Assembly: GCF_021390435.2 (NCBI RefSeq)
Contig: NZ_JAJVCN010000004.1
Location: 2,088,501 to 2,152,500 of the forward strand
Direction of reading: 5' to 3'
DNA length: 64,000 nucleotides
From: Kibdelosporangium philippinense
Lineage (GTDB): Bacteria > Actinomycetota > Actinomycetes > Mycobacteriales > Pseudonocardiaceae
Numbering within the stretch: position 1 is the first letter of the stretch; each line of letters starts with the position of its first letter. Shown here in pieces: positions 1-8,969 of this stretch. Made by a program: the position numbers and the translations under genes. The notes below the pieces were generated by a model. That model was not told the DNA's origin. It saw nothing but the letters and a program-made list of their open reading frames with translations, and made no database searches.

Positions 1-1
1 T

Positions 2-1213
2 GTCAAGGCGCGCAATGCTTTGCCTGGTGTCGTGTTGCCGGATTCCGAGCTTCGCCGGATTGCTTCGGTTTGCGCTTCGTTCGAAGTGGACGGTATGCGG
101 GCCGACCTCGTCGTCGCTCGTACGGCGATCGCGCACGCTGCCTGGCGCGGCGGCGATGCCGTGAACGCGGATGACGTCGAAGTCGCTGTGCGGCTCGCTT
201 TGCCGCATCGTCGGCGCCGGGATCCCTTCGACGAGCCGGGAATCGACGAGCAGCAGCTTCAGGAAGCCTTGCAGAACGCGGCCGAGCAGGAAGGCCCCGA
301 GGACGATCCGGACGGCCCGGACGATGGCGGCGGCGAACTTCCGAGTAACGCTGAGCAGCCGCAGGGACCGTCGAGTGGCGGCGGTGATCAGCCGCCGGTG
401 CCACCCGCGCCCGCTTTCAAAGCCAGGCTCTTGCAGGTTCCGGGCGTCGGTGAGGGTGCCCCTGGGCGCCGATCCCGTGCCACCGCACGCAATGGCTATA
501 CGGTTCGTCCGTCCACTGTAGAGGGCAACGGATTGCACATCGTGGGCACGTTGTCGGCAGCCGCGCCACATCAGGCCGCGCGAGGCCGGGACAGCGCCGG
601 ATTGGTGCTGCGCGGCGAGGACCTGAGGCTGGCTGTCCGTGAGGGCAAGGAAAGCAACCTTGTTCTGTTCTGTGTGGACGCTTCCGGGTCGATGGCTGCC
701 CGCAAACGTATGTCGGCGGTGACTGGCGCCGTTTTGTCGTTGCTGCGGGACGCGTATCAACGGCGTGACAAGGTTGGTGTGGTTACCTTCCGGGGTAACT
801 CGGCTGAGGTGACGTTGCCTCCGACGTCCTCTGTGGACGCAGCCGCGGCCAGGTTGAAGGGGCTGCGGACCGGTGGCCGCACACCGCTTGCCGACGGTTT
901 GTTGCGAGCGCGTCGAGTCCTTGCGGCTGAACGGCTTCGCGACCCGCGCAGGCGGCCTCTGCTCGTGCTGCTGACCGATGGCCGGGCGACGCAGACCGCC
1001 GGTGGCCGCGACCCGATGGACGACGCGATGCGCGCGGCCGGAATGCTTGCCGCGGACGGGATCCCGAACATCGTGGTCGACTGCGAGCAGGGCTACGTCA
1101 AGCTCGGCCTGGCTGCCAGGCTGGCCGCGGTGATGGGCGGGACCTGCCTGCGGCTGGCCGAACTGTCGGCCGACCAGGTCACCGGCGTGGTCCGGGCAGC
1201 GCGCGCGGCGTAA
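2..1213 (+). CDS. VWA subunit of a Mg/Co-chelatase-type complex (partial, 5' end outside window)
   Basis: The window opens inside this gene: its frame is open from base 2, and the TTG at 20 is only the first start-like codon in view. About 400 C-terminal residues of a ChlD/BchD-type protein are visible. They comprise the end of an AAA lid (to about codon 85), an acidic Pro/Gly/Asp linker (about 85-140) and a von Willebrand A domain. That domain carries the MIDAS residues DASGSM, the Thr of GGRTPLADG and the Asp of LLTDGRAT. Proteins of this family work with an AAA ATPase to drive metal insertion into tetrapyrroles. It lies 12 bases before cobO and is co-directional with cobB, cobL and cbiG, so cobalt insertion into the corrin ring is the likely job. 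No CobN-type large subunit is in the window. A Mg-chelatase role cannot be excluded from this fragment. Confidence 0.85.
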   Translation, partial: VKARNALPGVVLPDSELRRIASVCASFEVDGMRADLVVARTAIAHAAWRGGDAVNADDVEVAVRLALPHRRRRDPFDEPGIDEQQLQEALQNAAEQEGPEDDPDGPDDGGGELPSNAEQPQGPSSGGGDQPPVPPAPAFKARLLQVPGVGEGAPGRRSRATARNGYTVRPSTVEGNGLHIVGTLSAAAPHQAARGRDSAGLVLRGEDLRLAVREGKESNLVLFCVDASGSMAARKRMSAVTGAVLSLLRDAYQRRDKVGVVTFRGNSAEVTLPPTSSVDAAAARLKGLRTGGRTPLADGLLRARRVLAAERLRDPRRRPLLVLLTDGRATQTAGGRDPMDDAMRAAGMLAADGIPNIVVDCEQGYVKLGLAARLAAVMGGTCLRLAELSADQVTGVVRAARAA

Positions 1214-1225
1214 GGAGAAACCGAA

Positions 1226-1840
1226 GTGCCACAAGGAAAACCCGCCGCGGTCCCACAGGACGGCCTGACTACCAGGCAGCGCCGCAACCGACCGTTGCTG
1301 ATGCTGCACACGGGCGAGATGAAGGGGAAATCCACGGCCGCGTTCGGTCTCGCGCTGCGCGCGTGGAACCAGGGCTGGCCGATCGGCGTTTTCCAGTTCG
1401 TCAAGTCCGCCAAATGGAAGGTCGGCGAGGAGAACGCCTTCAAGGCTCTTGGCAGGCTGCACGCTGAAACTGGTGAGGGCGCACCGGTCGAGTGGCACAA
1501 GATGGGCGAAGGCTGGTCCTGGAGCCGTAAGCAGGGCACCGAGGAGGACCACGCGGCCGCCGCCCTCGAAGGCTGGCACGAGATCGCCCGCCGCCTCGCC
1601 GCGCAGCAGCACGGGTTGTACGTGCTCGACGAGTTCACGTACCCCATGCACTGGGGTTGGGTCGATGTGGACGAGGTCGTGGCGACTTTGCGCGACCGGC
1701 CAGGGCATCAGCACGTCGTGATCACCGGACGGCACGCGCCGCAGGCCCTGATCGACGCGGCCGACCTCGTGGTGACCATGACCAAGATCAAGCACCCGAT
1801 GGACGCCGGGCAAAAGGGTCAACGAGGCATCGAGTGGTGA
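1226..1840 (+). CDS. cobO: Cob(I)yrinic acid a,c-diamide adenosyltransferase
   Basis: This cytosolic enzyme transfers the 5'-deoxyadenosyl group of ATP to the cobalt of cob(I)yrinic acid a,c-diamide. The protein has 204 residues, normal for CobO/CobA. A P-loop-like GEMKGKST lies near residue 30, and the family motif LDEFTYPMHWGW around residue 137 contains the conserved acidic pair. The C-terminus ends in KGQRGIEW, as is typical of the family. The ATG at 1226 follows a GGAG sequence 9 bases upstream. The stop overlaps the GTG of cobB (GTGA), so the two genes are translationally coupled. Its place between the VWA chelatase subunit and cobB agrees with the order of late corrin-ring steps. Confidence 0.95.
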   Translation: MPQGKPAAVPQDGLTTRQRRNRPLLMLHTGEMKGKSTAAFGLALRAWNQGWPIGVFQFVKSAKWKVGEENAFKALGRLHAETGEGAPVEWHKMGEGWSWSRKQGTEEDHAAAALEGWHEIARRLAAQQHGLYVLDEFTYPMHWGWVDVDEVVATLRDRPGHQHVVITGRHAPQALIDAADLVVTMTKIKHPMDAGQKGQRGIEW

Positions 1841-3168
1841 TTCCGCGGGTAGTGATCGCGGCTCCGGCGTCCGGCAGTGGCAAGACCACAGTGGCGACCG
1901 GGCTGATGGCGGCGCTGCGGCGGCGTGGCGACAAGGTCGCGCCGTTCAAGGTCGGCCCCGACTACATCGATCCTGGGTATCACACGCTCGCGGCAGGCAG
2001 GCCCGGTCGTAACCTCGACCCCGTCCTTGTCGGCGAATCCACGGTCGCGCCGCTGTTCCTGCGCGGTTCGCAGGGCGCGGACATCGCAGTGATCGAAGGC
2101 GTGATGGGCATGTTCGACGGCCGTGACCCGGCCTCGGACTTCGGCTCGACCGCGCATATCGCCAAGCTCCTGCAGGCCCCGGTCATCCTCGTGGTCGACG
2201 CGTGGGGCCAGGCCCGCAGCATGGCCGCGCTGGTGCACGGATTCCGCGCGTTCGACACCTCGATCCGGCTGGCTGGTGTGATCGCCAACCGCGTGGGGTC
2301 GACGTATCACGCCTCGATCTTGGCCCAGGCGTGCGAGGAAGTCGGATTGCCGCTGCTCGGGGCCTTGCGGCGGGCCGAGAGCCTGCAGGTTCCGTCGCGG
2401 CATCTCGGCCTGGTGACCGCCGCCGAGCATGGCCCTGAGGCTATCCGGGTGATCGACTCGATGGCTCATCTCGTCGCTGGCGGGGTCGACCTGGACGCCG
2501 TGACCTCGGTGGCCCGGTCCGCTGGGCCGCTGGACGGGACACCGTGGGAATCGGGGGTCACGGAGGTCGGACGGCCGGTCATCGCGGTGGCCGGTGGACC
2601 GGCTTTCACGTTCGGGTACGCCGAACACGCCGAGCTCCTGGCCGCTGCTGGGGCTGACGTCGCCGTGTTCGACCCGATGCACGACTCGGCTCTGCCTGAG
2701 GGCGCCCGTGGCCTGGTGCTGCCGGGCGGGTTCCCGGAGCAGCACGCCGAGGCGCTGTCGGCCAATGTCGGGCTACGGCGTGCGGTCGCGGAGTTCCGCG
2801 GACCCGTCCACGCCGAGTGCGGCGGACTGTTGTTCCTGGTCAAGAGCTTGGACGGGCATCCGATGTGCGGGGTTTTGGACGCATGCGCCGAGATGACACC
2901 GTCGCTGTCGTTGGGTTACCGCGACGCCGTTGCGGCCGCTGACTCGCCGTTGGGAACCGAAGGCATGCGCTGGACCGGGCACGAGTTCCACCGGACGGTC
3001 GTGCAGCCGGTTCATGGCGCGAAACCCGCGTGGATCTGGCGTGACCGGGCGGGCGATGTCGTGCGTGAGGGCTTCGTGTCGGGCCAGGTGCACGCCTCCT
3101 ACCTGCACACTCACCCGGTTGCCAACCCCAGGGCGATCGCCCGGTTCGTCGGTTGCGCGTCTGCTTGA
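1837..3168 (+). CDS. cobB: Cobyrinate a,c-diamide synthase
   Basis: CobB/CbiA amidates the a and c side chains of (hydrogeno)byrinic acid using glutamine and ATP. The GTG at 1837 gives VIPRVVIAAPASGSGKT; the reading frame is open further upstream to 1657 but that stretch is antisense-like and overlaps cobO. The 443-residue protein shows an N-terminal dethiobiotin-synthetase-like domain with P-loop ASGSGKTT (residues 10-17) and KVGPDYIDPGYH. The C-terminal class I glutamine amidotransferase domain has the nucleophile in HAECGGLLFL (about residue 330) and the late His in EFHRT. Length and domain order are normal. It is coupled to cobO by a 4-base overlap; 53 bases separate it from cobL. Confidence 0.95.
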   Translation: MIPRVVIAAPASGSGKTTVATGLMAALRRRGDKVAPFKVGPDYIDPGYHTLAAGRPGRNLDPVLVGESTVAPLFLRGSQGADIAVIEGVMGMFDGRDPASDFGSTAHIAKLLQAPVILVVDAWGQARSMAALVHGFRAFDTSIRLAGVIANRVGSTYHASILAQACEEVGLPLLGALRRAESLQVPSRHLGLVTAAEHGPEAIRVIDSMAHLVAGGVDLDAVTSVARSAGPLDGTPWESGVTEVGRPVIAVAGGPAFTFGYAEHAELLAAAGADVAVFDPMHDSALPEGARGLVLPGGFPEQHAEALSANVGLRRAVAEFRGPVHAECGGLLFLVKSLDGHPMCGVLDACAEMTPSLSLGYRDAVAAADSPLGTEGMRWTGHEFHRTVVQPVHGAKPAWIWRDRAGDVVREGFVSGQVHASYLHTHPVANPRAIARFVGCASA

Positions 3169-3221
3169 ACAAGATGTGGCAGGGTAGTCCCCGGCTCTCA
3201 TGAAACGGGGTGAGCTGACCA

Positions 3222-4391
3222 ATGACGGTGACCGTGATCGGCGTCGACGGCAAGACCCTGCCTGCCGGTGCCTCGGCCGCGTTGGGCGAGGCCGACCTGG
3301 TGGTCGGTACCCGGCGTCAGTTGGACGCACACGCGCCGGACACAGCACGGACCATCGAACTGGGATCGATCGAGTCCCTGGTGACCGACCTGACGGTCGC
3401 CGCGCACGCGGTGGTGCTCGCGGACGGCGATCCCGGATTCTTCGGAGTCGTCCGGTCTCTGCGGGAGAAAAACGTCCGGCTGACTGTGTTGCCCGCGGTG
3501 TCGAGCGTGCAGCGGGTATTGGCCGCGATCGGCCGCCCGTCCGACGACGTTGTCGTGGTCAACGCGGTTGATACGGACACCGTGCGTGCGTTGAACGTGT
3601 GCCGCGCGCGTCCCGCTGTCGCGGTATTGGGGCTCAGCCCTGCTGCACTAGCGCTTGCTTTGCGCGGCTGGCGGCGAACCCTTGTCGTCGCCGAGGATCT
3701 GGGCGGCCCGGACGAGAAGGTGTCCACTGTGGACGCCGCTGAGGGCGCGTCGCGAACCTGGGGTGAAGTGAACGTCGTGGTGTGCCTCGCGGAAGCGGAG
3801 CGGGTGCCAGCGCGTGGCTGGATCGCTGGCGCACAACCGACTTCCGACGGCTGGGCGTTGCCGGAGGACGACTTCTCGCACCGCGACGGCATGGTGACGT
3901 CGCCGGAACTGCGTGCACTCGCCTTGGCACGTCTCGCTCCCGCCCCTGGGACCTTGGTGTGGGACGTTGGCGCTGGATCGGGCGCCCTTGGTGTGGAGTG
4001 CGCGCGGCTGGGCGCTGCCGTGCTCGCGGTCGAGCGCGATCCCATGCAGTGCCTGCGAATCATGGCCAACGCCAGTCATTACGGCGTGGATGTCCGGGTC
4101 GTCGAGGCCGAACTGCTGGCTGCGATCAGCGGTTTGCCCGCACCGGATTCGGTGTTCATTGGCGGCGGAGGCGAGGCCGTGGTCCGGGCCTGCACGACCG
4201 TTGGCGCGGCGCGCATCGTGGTCGCCCTTGCCTCGATCGACCGGGTGGGCCCTACCCGGTCGGCGCTGAAGTCGGCCGACTATCGTGTTGACGGCTGCCA
4301 ATTGAGCGTGGCGCGGATGACCGAGAACTCCGACGGCTCGACCCGGCTGGCAGCGGATGATCCGGTGACACTGGTTTGGGGCGTTAGGTGA
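3222..4391 (+). CDS. cobL: Precorrin-6Y C5,15-methyltransferase (decarboxylating)
   Basis: CobL methylates precorrin-6Y at C5 and C15 and decarboxylates the acetate side chain. The 389-residue protein is the fused CbiE-CbiT form. The N-terminal half is a tetrapyrrole methylase domain (TVIGVDG, VVLADGDPGFFG). The C-terminal half is a Rossmann SAM methyltransferase (VWDVGAGSGALGVE near residue 247, then FIGGGGE). The ATG at 3222 follows a GGGGTGAGC sequence. The 3' end overlaps the GTG of cbiG by four bases. The fused form is usual in aerobic-type actinomycete pathways. Confidence 0.93.
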   Translation: MTVTVIGVDGKTLPAGASAALGEADLVVGTRRQLDAHAPDTARTIELGSIESLVTDLTVAAHAVVLADGDPGFFGVVRSLREKNVRLTVLPAVSSVQRVLAAIGRPSDDVVVVNAVDTDTVRALNVCRARPAVAVLGLSPAALALALRGWRRTLVVAEDLGGPDEKVSTVDAAEGASRTWGEVNVVVCLAEAERVPARGWIAGAQPTSDGWALPEDDFSHRDGMVTSPELRALALARLAPAPGTLVWDVGAGSGALGVECARLGAAVLAVERDPMQCLRIMANASHYGVDVRVVEAELLAAISGLPAPDSVFIGGGGEAVVRACTTVGAARIVVALASIDRVGPTRSALKSADYRVDGCQLSVARMTENSDGSTRLAADDPVTLVWGVR

Positions 4392-5374
4392 TCGGTCTGT
4401 TCGCGGCGACAGCACAAGGAAAGAAAGCTGCCGCCTCACTGTCCCTCGGGCCCGACGCGGTCCTGGTGGACGGTCCCGTCAAGCCTGCGCTGCACCGGCT
4501 GTGGCCGTCGCTGGGGACGGCGGTGTTCTTCATGGGCGCGGGTGCTGTCACGCGGCTCGTGGCGCCATTGCTGGAAAACCGGCGTGACGACCCAGGCATC
4601 GTCTGCGTGCACGAAGGTTTCGTGGTGGCGTTGACCAGTGCGGGGAACATGTTGGCCGCGGAGATCGCGGACACGTTGAACCTGACCGCGGTCCCGACTT
4701 CGGACTATGTCGGCGAATCCCCGCTCGACGAGATCGTGGAATCCCTCGACACCGCGATCGACGGTGACATAACAGCATGCGGTGCCGCGGTCCTTGCCGG
4801 TGACCCGATCCGCCTGCTCAACCCGCTCGGTTTCGTGTTGCCGGACCTGCCGTCGACCATGCAGCCGGACAATTACGGTACAGAGTGGACAGTCCTGATC
4901 GACGACCGTCTGCCATCCATGCGGCCCAAGGGAAAACTGCTCCGGTTGATCCCGAAGACCCTGGTCGTCGGCGTCGGATCGAGCCGTGGCGTGACACAGG
5001 AAGCTGTCCAGGCCGCGCTGGCTTTGCTCGAGTCGGAGCATGATCTGGACCCGCGTGCCGTCAGGTCGTTCGCCACGATCGACGTGAAGGCCGACGAAGC
5101 CGGAATCCAGGATGCCGTGGCGGACTGGGGTTTCTGGCACGGCGAGGACGACGGCTGCACGCCGCCGATCACCATCCACACGGCAGCCGAACTGGCGGCC
5201 GTCGAGGTCCCGAATCCTTCGGTAGCTGTCGCCGATGAGGTCGGCACGGCGAGTGTTGCCGAGGCTGCGGCGCTGCTTTCCGCGCGTGAACTGGGAAACC
5301 GGGTGGAGTTGGCTGCGCCGAAGACCAGCAGCGCCAACGTGACGATCGCGGCAGCCCGGATCCTGCCGGACTAA
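4388..5374 (+). CDS. cbiG: CbiG/CobE-type cobalamin biosynthesis protein
   Basis: CbiG-family proteins open the delta-lactone of precorrin-5A; the related CobE fold acts in the aerobic route. The protein has 328 residues. The N-terminal part contains MGAGAVTRLVAPLL and the conserved HEGFVVALTSAGN-type glycine-rich stretch (about residues 76-92). The C-terminal part has the CbiG-C/CobE signature VVGVGSSRGVTQEAVQAAL followed by SFATIDVKADEAG. In many actinomycetes this domain is fused to CobJ, but here it is a free-standing gene and cobJ is not in the window. It starts with GTG inside the cobL stop. The reaction in this organism is inferred from family membership. Confidence 0.88.
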   Translation: MIGLFAATAQGKKAAASLSLGPDAVLVDGPVKPALHRLWPSLGTAVFFMGAGAVTRLVAPLLENRRDDPGIVCVHEGFVVALTSAGNMLAAEIADTLNLTAVPTSDYVGESPLDEIVESLDTAIDGDITACGAAVLAGDPIRLLNPLGFVLPDLPSTMQPDNYGTEWTVLIDDRLPSMRPKGKLLRLIPKTLVVGVGSSRGVTQEAVQAALALLESEHDLDPRAVRSFATIDVKADEAGIQDAVADWGFWHGEDDGCTPPITIHTAAELAAVEVPNPSVAVADEVGTASVAEAAALLSARELGNRVELAAPKTSSANVTIAAARILPD

Positions 5375-5405
5375 AATTGTCGGTGGGTGCCGCTAGCGTG
5401 TCCGC

Positions 5406-6500
5406 ATGGCGTTGTTGGAGACCTACCTAGAAGACGAATACCTCCCTGAGTACGGACTGATAGTCCTCAGGGACACACCGGTCGAAGGCTCATGGCCAGA
5501 GTTGCCGGAGTCCGTGCTGAACGAGAACGGGTCGGCGGCTGGCCGGATCGGCACGTTCGCCGGCAGTGGAAACAGCTGGCTACAGGCGTCGGCTGGCGAC
5601 GGCGAACACACAGTCACCTTGGAGAGCCACGATTCCGAGCCGCCGGAGGACGGCTCGTGGGATGACATCGCGGAGACGCTGTACCGGTCGTGGTCCGGCG
5701 TCGTGGGGTTCGCCATGCTCACCGGATCTGCGGTGCAGCCGGACTTGCGCCTCAGCGGTCCGGGCGTGCACCGAGTTCGGGTGGCCCGCAGAAAAGGCGA
5801 GGACTTCGGCGACACCTGGCGCCTGCAGTTCTGGCCTTCACCAGTCGCGCCACCAAGATGGCTCAAGCGCGGCAGCCCGGCCGTGCCCGAACCGGATTCG
5901 GGCTGGAGCACTGTGTTCCGTTGGCATATTTGGGAACTGCTGTTCATCATGGCGCACGCGGCTGGTTCGCAGGGAGCCACGGTCGAGGAAGTGGCTGCGT
6001 GGGGCGTCGAGCATCAACGGCCCGCTGACTGGTTGGAGGAACGCCTGTTCACGGCACCGGCCGGTCGCACCGATCTGGAAAAGCAAGCCGCGGAGGAAGA
6101 AGCGACAATCGCGGGTTACGCCGCCCAGTTGGGTGTTCCCGCGCCGGTCACCCGCCTCGGACTGCTGACTTTCTTTGTGGCGGCAGGGCTTTTGACCTTT
6201 GACGGCAGCAAGTATCGACTTGTGACTCCGCAACCGCTTGCGCGCGAGGTGCTGACCTTACCGTCCGACTTGATCGCGTCACTCGCCATCCAGAGCGACC
6301 TTCACCAGTTCCAGTCGTTCGCCAGGGACATCGCGGCCGTGGCCGCATGGCTGGACCGTCCGGTCCCGATCGATTGGCTGGCTGAGCAGTTATTGGCAAC
6401 GCCGGACGAAGTGCGCGCGACTCTGCACCACGCCCGGTCCGCCGCGATGCTCAAGGTGACCGGTGATGACCTCCTGAGCTTGGAGGTCTTACCCGTTTGA
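5406..6500 (+). CDS. Uncharacterised actinobacterial protein
   Basis: I do not recognise this 364-residue soluble protein. It has no signal peptide or membrane segment. It is acidic and rich in Trp (for example WRLQFWPSP and FRWHIWELLF). The middle (about residues 185-260) looks helical and charged, with an EKQAAEEEATI stretch. The C-terminal 100 residues read like winged-helix material (LGLLTFFVAAGLLTFDG; WLDRPVPIDWLAEQLLATPDEVRATLHHARSA), which could bind DNA or mediate interactions. The start at 5406 is 31 bases after cbiG, with no strong ribosome site. Its 3' end overlaps the convergent hydrolase gene by 12 bases. No function is assigned. Confidence 0.75.
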   Translation: MALLETYLEDEYLPEYGLIVLRDTPVEGSWPELPESVLNENGSAAGRIGTFAGSGNSWLQASAGDGEHTVTLESHDSEPPEDGSWDDIAETLYRSWSGVVGFAMLTGSAVQPDLRLSGPGVHRVRVARRKGEDFGDTWRLQFWPSPVAPPRWLKRGSPAVPEPDSGWSTVFRWHIWELLFIMAHAAGSQGATVEEVAAWGVEHQRPADWLEERLFTAPAGRTDLEKQAAEEEATIAGYAAQLGVPAPVTRLGLLTFFVAAGLLTFDGSKYRLVTPQPLAREVLTLPSDLIASLAIQSDLHQFQSFARDIAAVAAWLDRPVPIDWLAEQLLATPDEVRATLHHARSAAMLKVTGDDLLSLEVLPV

Positions 6501-7307
6501 GTTGTCGCCGTGGGTGAGGCGCTGGAACTGCCCTTCGTGGATGTCGCTCACCCATTCCCAGCCGGGCTTGGCCGCCGGGCCGATCCGCGGGTCGTCGTCA
6601 GGGACCTGGGCGTCACGCAGGGCGTGCACGTACGCGCGATCGAGGTTGATCCGTGCGCGTACCTCAGCACCTCTGCCGACGGACCCGTGACCGGGGATGA
6701 CGACGTCAACGTCGTCCACAACGGCCTCGAGCAGTCGCAGCCCGACGAGGTAGTCCTCGATCGGATTGGCGGTGCCAAGGTCGAGCATCGGAACGAAAAG
6801 ATCGGAGAGCATATCGCCAGCGACGAGAACCCCATCGACCACCAGTGCCGCGTGCCCCGGGGCGTGCGCGGGATGCTCGATGATCCGAACCCGAGGGCCA
6901 TCCCAGGCAATCTCTGCGGCCTCAGCGGGAAGAGCAGTGATGCGACCGAACAGATCCAGGGGCGTTTCGTCGGCGATTTCCGGCGGCAACCCCTCGGCGG
7001 CGCGGGCTTTCCAGTCCGCTTTGGAGAGGAGGTCTTGCATGAAGGCAGCGCAGCGAGCCGTGCCATAGCGAGGCACGTCGCCGAGTTCGGCATGCCAGAG
7101 CACGTGATCCCAGTCAGGATGCGTCGAGAAGCCCGCCACAACGGGCTGCCCCAGCTCACGAAGATCGTTTGCCAGACAGCGCATTTCGTCGCCCGTGATC
7201 CCGGGGTCCACGAGCAACACGCCGTCGTTGCCCTGCACGACAGCGGTGTTGTTCTGGAGTAACTCGCTCTGGTGGATCAGCACACCTTCGGCGACCTGCG
7301 TCAGCAT
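6489..7307 (-). CDS. Metallo-beta-lactamase-fold hydrolase
   Basis: This is a predicted zinc hydrolase of the glyoxalase II/MBL superfamily, 272 residues. The metal motif appears as STHPDWDHVLWH (a HPDWDH variant of HxHxDH, in which the first His-x-His has moved), then HAPGHAALVV, VLVAGDMLSD and VIPGHGS, which supply the later His and Asp ligands. The frame is open up to 7400, but the ATG at 7307 is preceded by GGAAGGA seven bases upstream and starts the conserved LTQVAEGVLIHQ strand, so I use it. Substrate unknown. It is convergent with the preceding gene (12-base overlap) and divergent from the secreted phosphodiesterase-fold gene. Confidence 0.87.
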   Translation of the reverse strand: MLTQVAEGVLIHQSELLQNNTAVVQGNDGVLLVDPGITGDEMRCLANDLRELGQPVVAGFSTHPDWDHVLWHAELGDVPRYGTARCAAFMQDLLSKADWKARAAEGLPPEIADETPLDLFGRITALPAEAAEIAWDGPRVRIIEHPAHAPGHAALVVDGVLVAGDMLSDLFVPMLDLGTANPIEDYLVGLRLLEAVVDDVDVVIPGHGSVGRGAEVRARINLDRAYVHALRDAQVPDDDPRIGPAAKPGWEWVSDIHEGQFQRLTHGDNSNG

Positions 7308-7463
7308 GGCGGATCCTTCCGCTCGTGGTCCAGAATGGGCCTTGCCAGCATAGTGATCCACGGACACCGAACAGCTGGATTGACGCCGACTGCTCTTCAT
7401 AGGCAGTACACGAATTGGTCATTGTCACGGCTAAGGCTGCATCCCGTTGATCGAGGAGGCAAA

Positions 7464-8969
7464 ATGCGTTGGCTCACGCCGCTGATCGCAGCGGTCCTGG
7501 TTCTGACCGGCCTGACAGCCCCGGCTTCCGCCGCGCCGGACGGCACATTGACGTTGGCGTCGACGACGGTGAGCGCGGGTGAACCGATCACGGCGACCTA
7601 CAGCACGCCCAGGCCAAACGCGACCAACTGGCTCGGCCTCTACACCGATCCAGGCAACGGTCCGGTGAACGAGAAGTACGTTGGCCCGTCGCTGAAATGG
7701 GTCTACGTCACGGCAGGCAGCGGAACGGCGACCCTGCCGACCGACGGACTGGAACCGGGCACCTACATCGTCTTCGCCTTGGCCCAGGATGGCTACCAAT
7801 GGCTGGCGACCCCGGTGAAACTGCGCATCACGAGCAACGCGCCACTGCACTTCATCACCGACACGTTCGACCTGCGCAATGCCCGTGCCGCGGCGCCATA
7901 CCAGGCGACAATCCGCGGCCTGGTCCGTGGAAACACCGATGGCCTGACGTTCCGCAAAACCGGTGGCGCCCAGTGGATCGACGTATCCGCGAACGGTGAC
8001 ATCACCGGAACGCCGCGCACAGGCGACAAGTGGTTGCGGGTCGAGGCGCGTAACGCAAGCGGCGAAACCAGCACGGCGACCGTGGGCATCGAGGTGCGGT
8101 CGCCGGGAACACGCCTGGTGCCGGAGCTCAAGACGATGACCTTCAACCTGTGGCACGGCGGCAGCCAGGTCTTCAACGGCAGGGAAAAGCAGCTGCGGAC
8201 CCTGCTCAAGTCCGATGTGGACATCGTAGGACTCCAGGAGACCTCGGCGACGTCCACGCGTGAGCTGGCCGAGGCATTGGGCTGGGACTACCACCAGACC
8301 GGCAGCGACCTCGGGGTGATCAGCCGATACCCGATCGTCGAACGGAAAGACGGCCCTGCGGCCGCGATGAAGGTGCGGGTACGGTTCGAAGACCGGCACG
8401 AGGTCGTGGTGTGGAACGTGCACCTCGGCTACACCCCATACGGCCCGTACGACGCATGCTTCGGCAAGATGACCCAGGAACAGTTGCTGGCCAACGAGGA
8501 AAAGTCCGGCCGCACACCCCAGATCAAGGGCGTCCTGCAGGAAATGAAGCCGGACCTCGCGGCCGCATCGCGCGCGGCCGTGCTGCTGACCGGAGACTTC
8601 AACGCTCCGTCCCATTTGGACTGGACAAACCGATGCGGCTACGACACGGTCCCGTGGCCGACCTCAGTCCTGCCGACACAGGCTGGACTGCGTGATTCAT
8701 TCCGAGCGGTGAACCCGGTGAGCACGCTGGGCAACACCTGGTCGCCCGTGTACCCGATCTTCACCGGTGGCTACGGACACGACGAGCACAAGGGCGAACC
8801 GGAGCCGCAGGACCGGATCGACTTTGTGTACTACGCCGGAATGTTGAGCGTGGCAGACTCGAAAACGGTCGTAGAGGGCAAGCCGACGGCGGTTCCCAAC
8901 CACCGCGGCAACGCGTGGCCATCCGACCACGCCGCCGTCCTGACCACGTTCCAGGTTCCAGGCCGGTGA
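7464..8969 (+). CDS. Secreted endonuclease/exonuclease/phosphatase-family protein
   Basis: The ATG at 7464 follows GAGGAGG and starts a Sec signal peptide (MRWLTPLIAAVLVLTGL, cleavage after ASA). The 501-residue exported protein then has two beta-domains (about 28-125 and 126-213). The first resembles the Ig-like domains that precede purple acid phosphatases. A DNase I-like catalytic domain follows. Its motifs are TFNLWHG (about 227), GLQETSA (Glu about 258), WNVHLG (His about 319), TGDFNAPSH (about 380) and SDHAAV near the C-terminus. Such enzymes hydrolyse phosphodiesters or phosphomonoesters with divalent metals. The substrate cannot be told from sequence. The frame is open upstream to 7272, but that part overlaps the divergent gene and lacks a signal. 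The GTG of the next gene overlaps its stop. Confidence 0.88.
   Translation: MRWLTPLIAAVLVLTGLTAPASAAPDGTLTLASTTVSAGEPITATYSTPRPNATNWLGLYTDPGNGPVNEKYVGPSLKWVYVTAGSGTATLPTDGLEPGTYIVFALAQDGYQWLATPVKLRITSNAPLHFITDTFDLRNARAAAPYQATIRGLVRGNTDGLTFRKTGGAQWIDVSANGDITGTPRTGDKWLRVEARNASGETSTATVGIEVRSPGTRLVPELKTMTFNLWHGGSQVFNGREKQLRTLLKSDVDIVGLQETSATSTRELAEALGWDYHQTGSDLGVISRYPIVERKDGPAAAMKVRVRFEDRHEVVVWNVHLGYTPYGPYDACFGKMTQEQLLANEEKSGRTPQIKGVLQEMKPDLAAASRAAVLLTGDFNAPSHLDWTNRCGYDTVPWPTSVLPTQAGLRDSFRAVNPVSTLGNTWSPVYPIFTGGYGHDEHKGEPEPQDRIDFVYYAGMLSVADSKTVVEGKPTAVPNHRGNAWPSDHAAVLTTFQVPGR

Noticed and set aside
7272..7463. 64-residue N-terminal extension of the secreted phosphatase-fold protein
   Set aside because: It would bury the signal peptide; the ATG at 7464 has GAGGAGG directly upstream.
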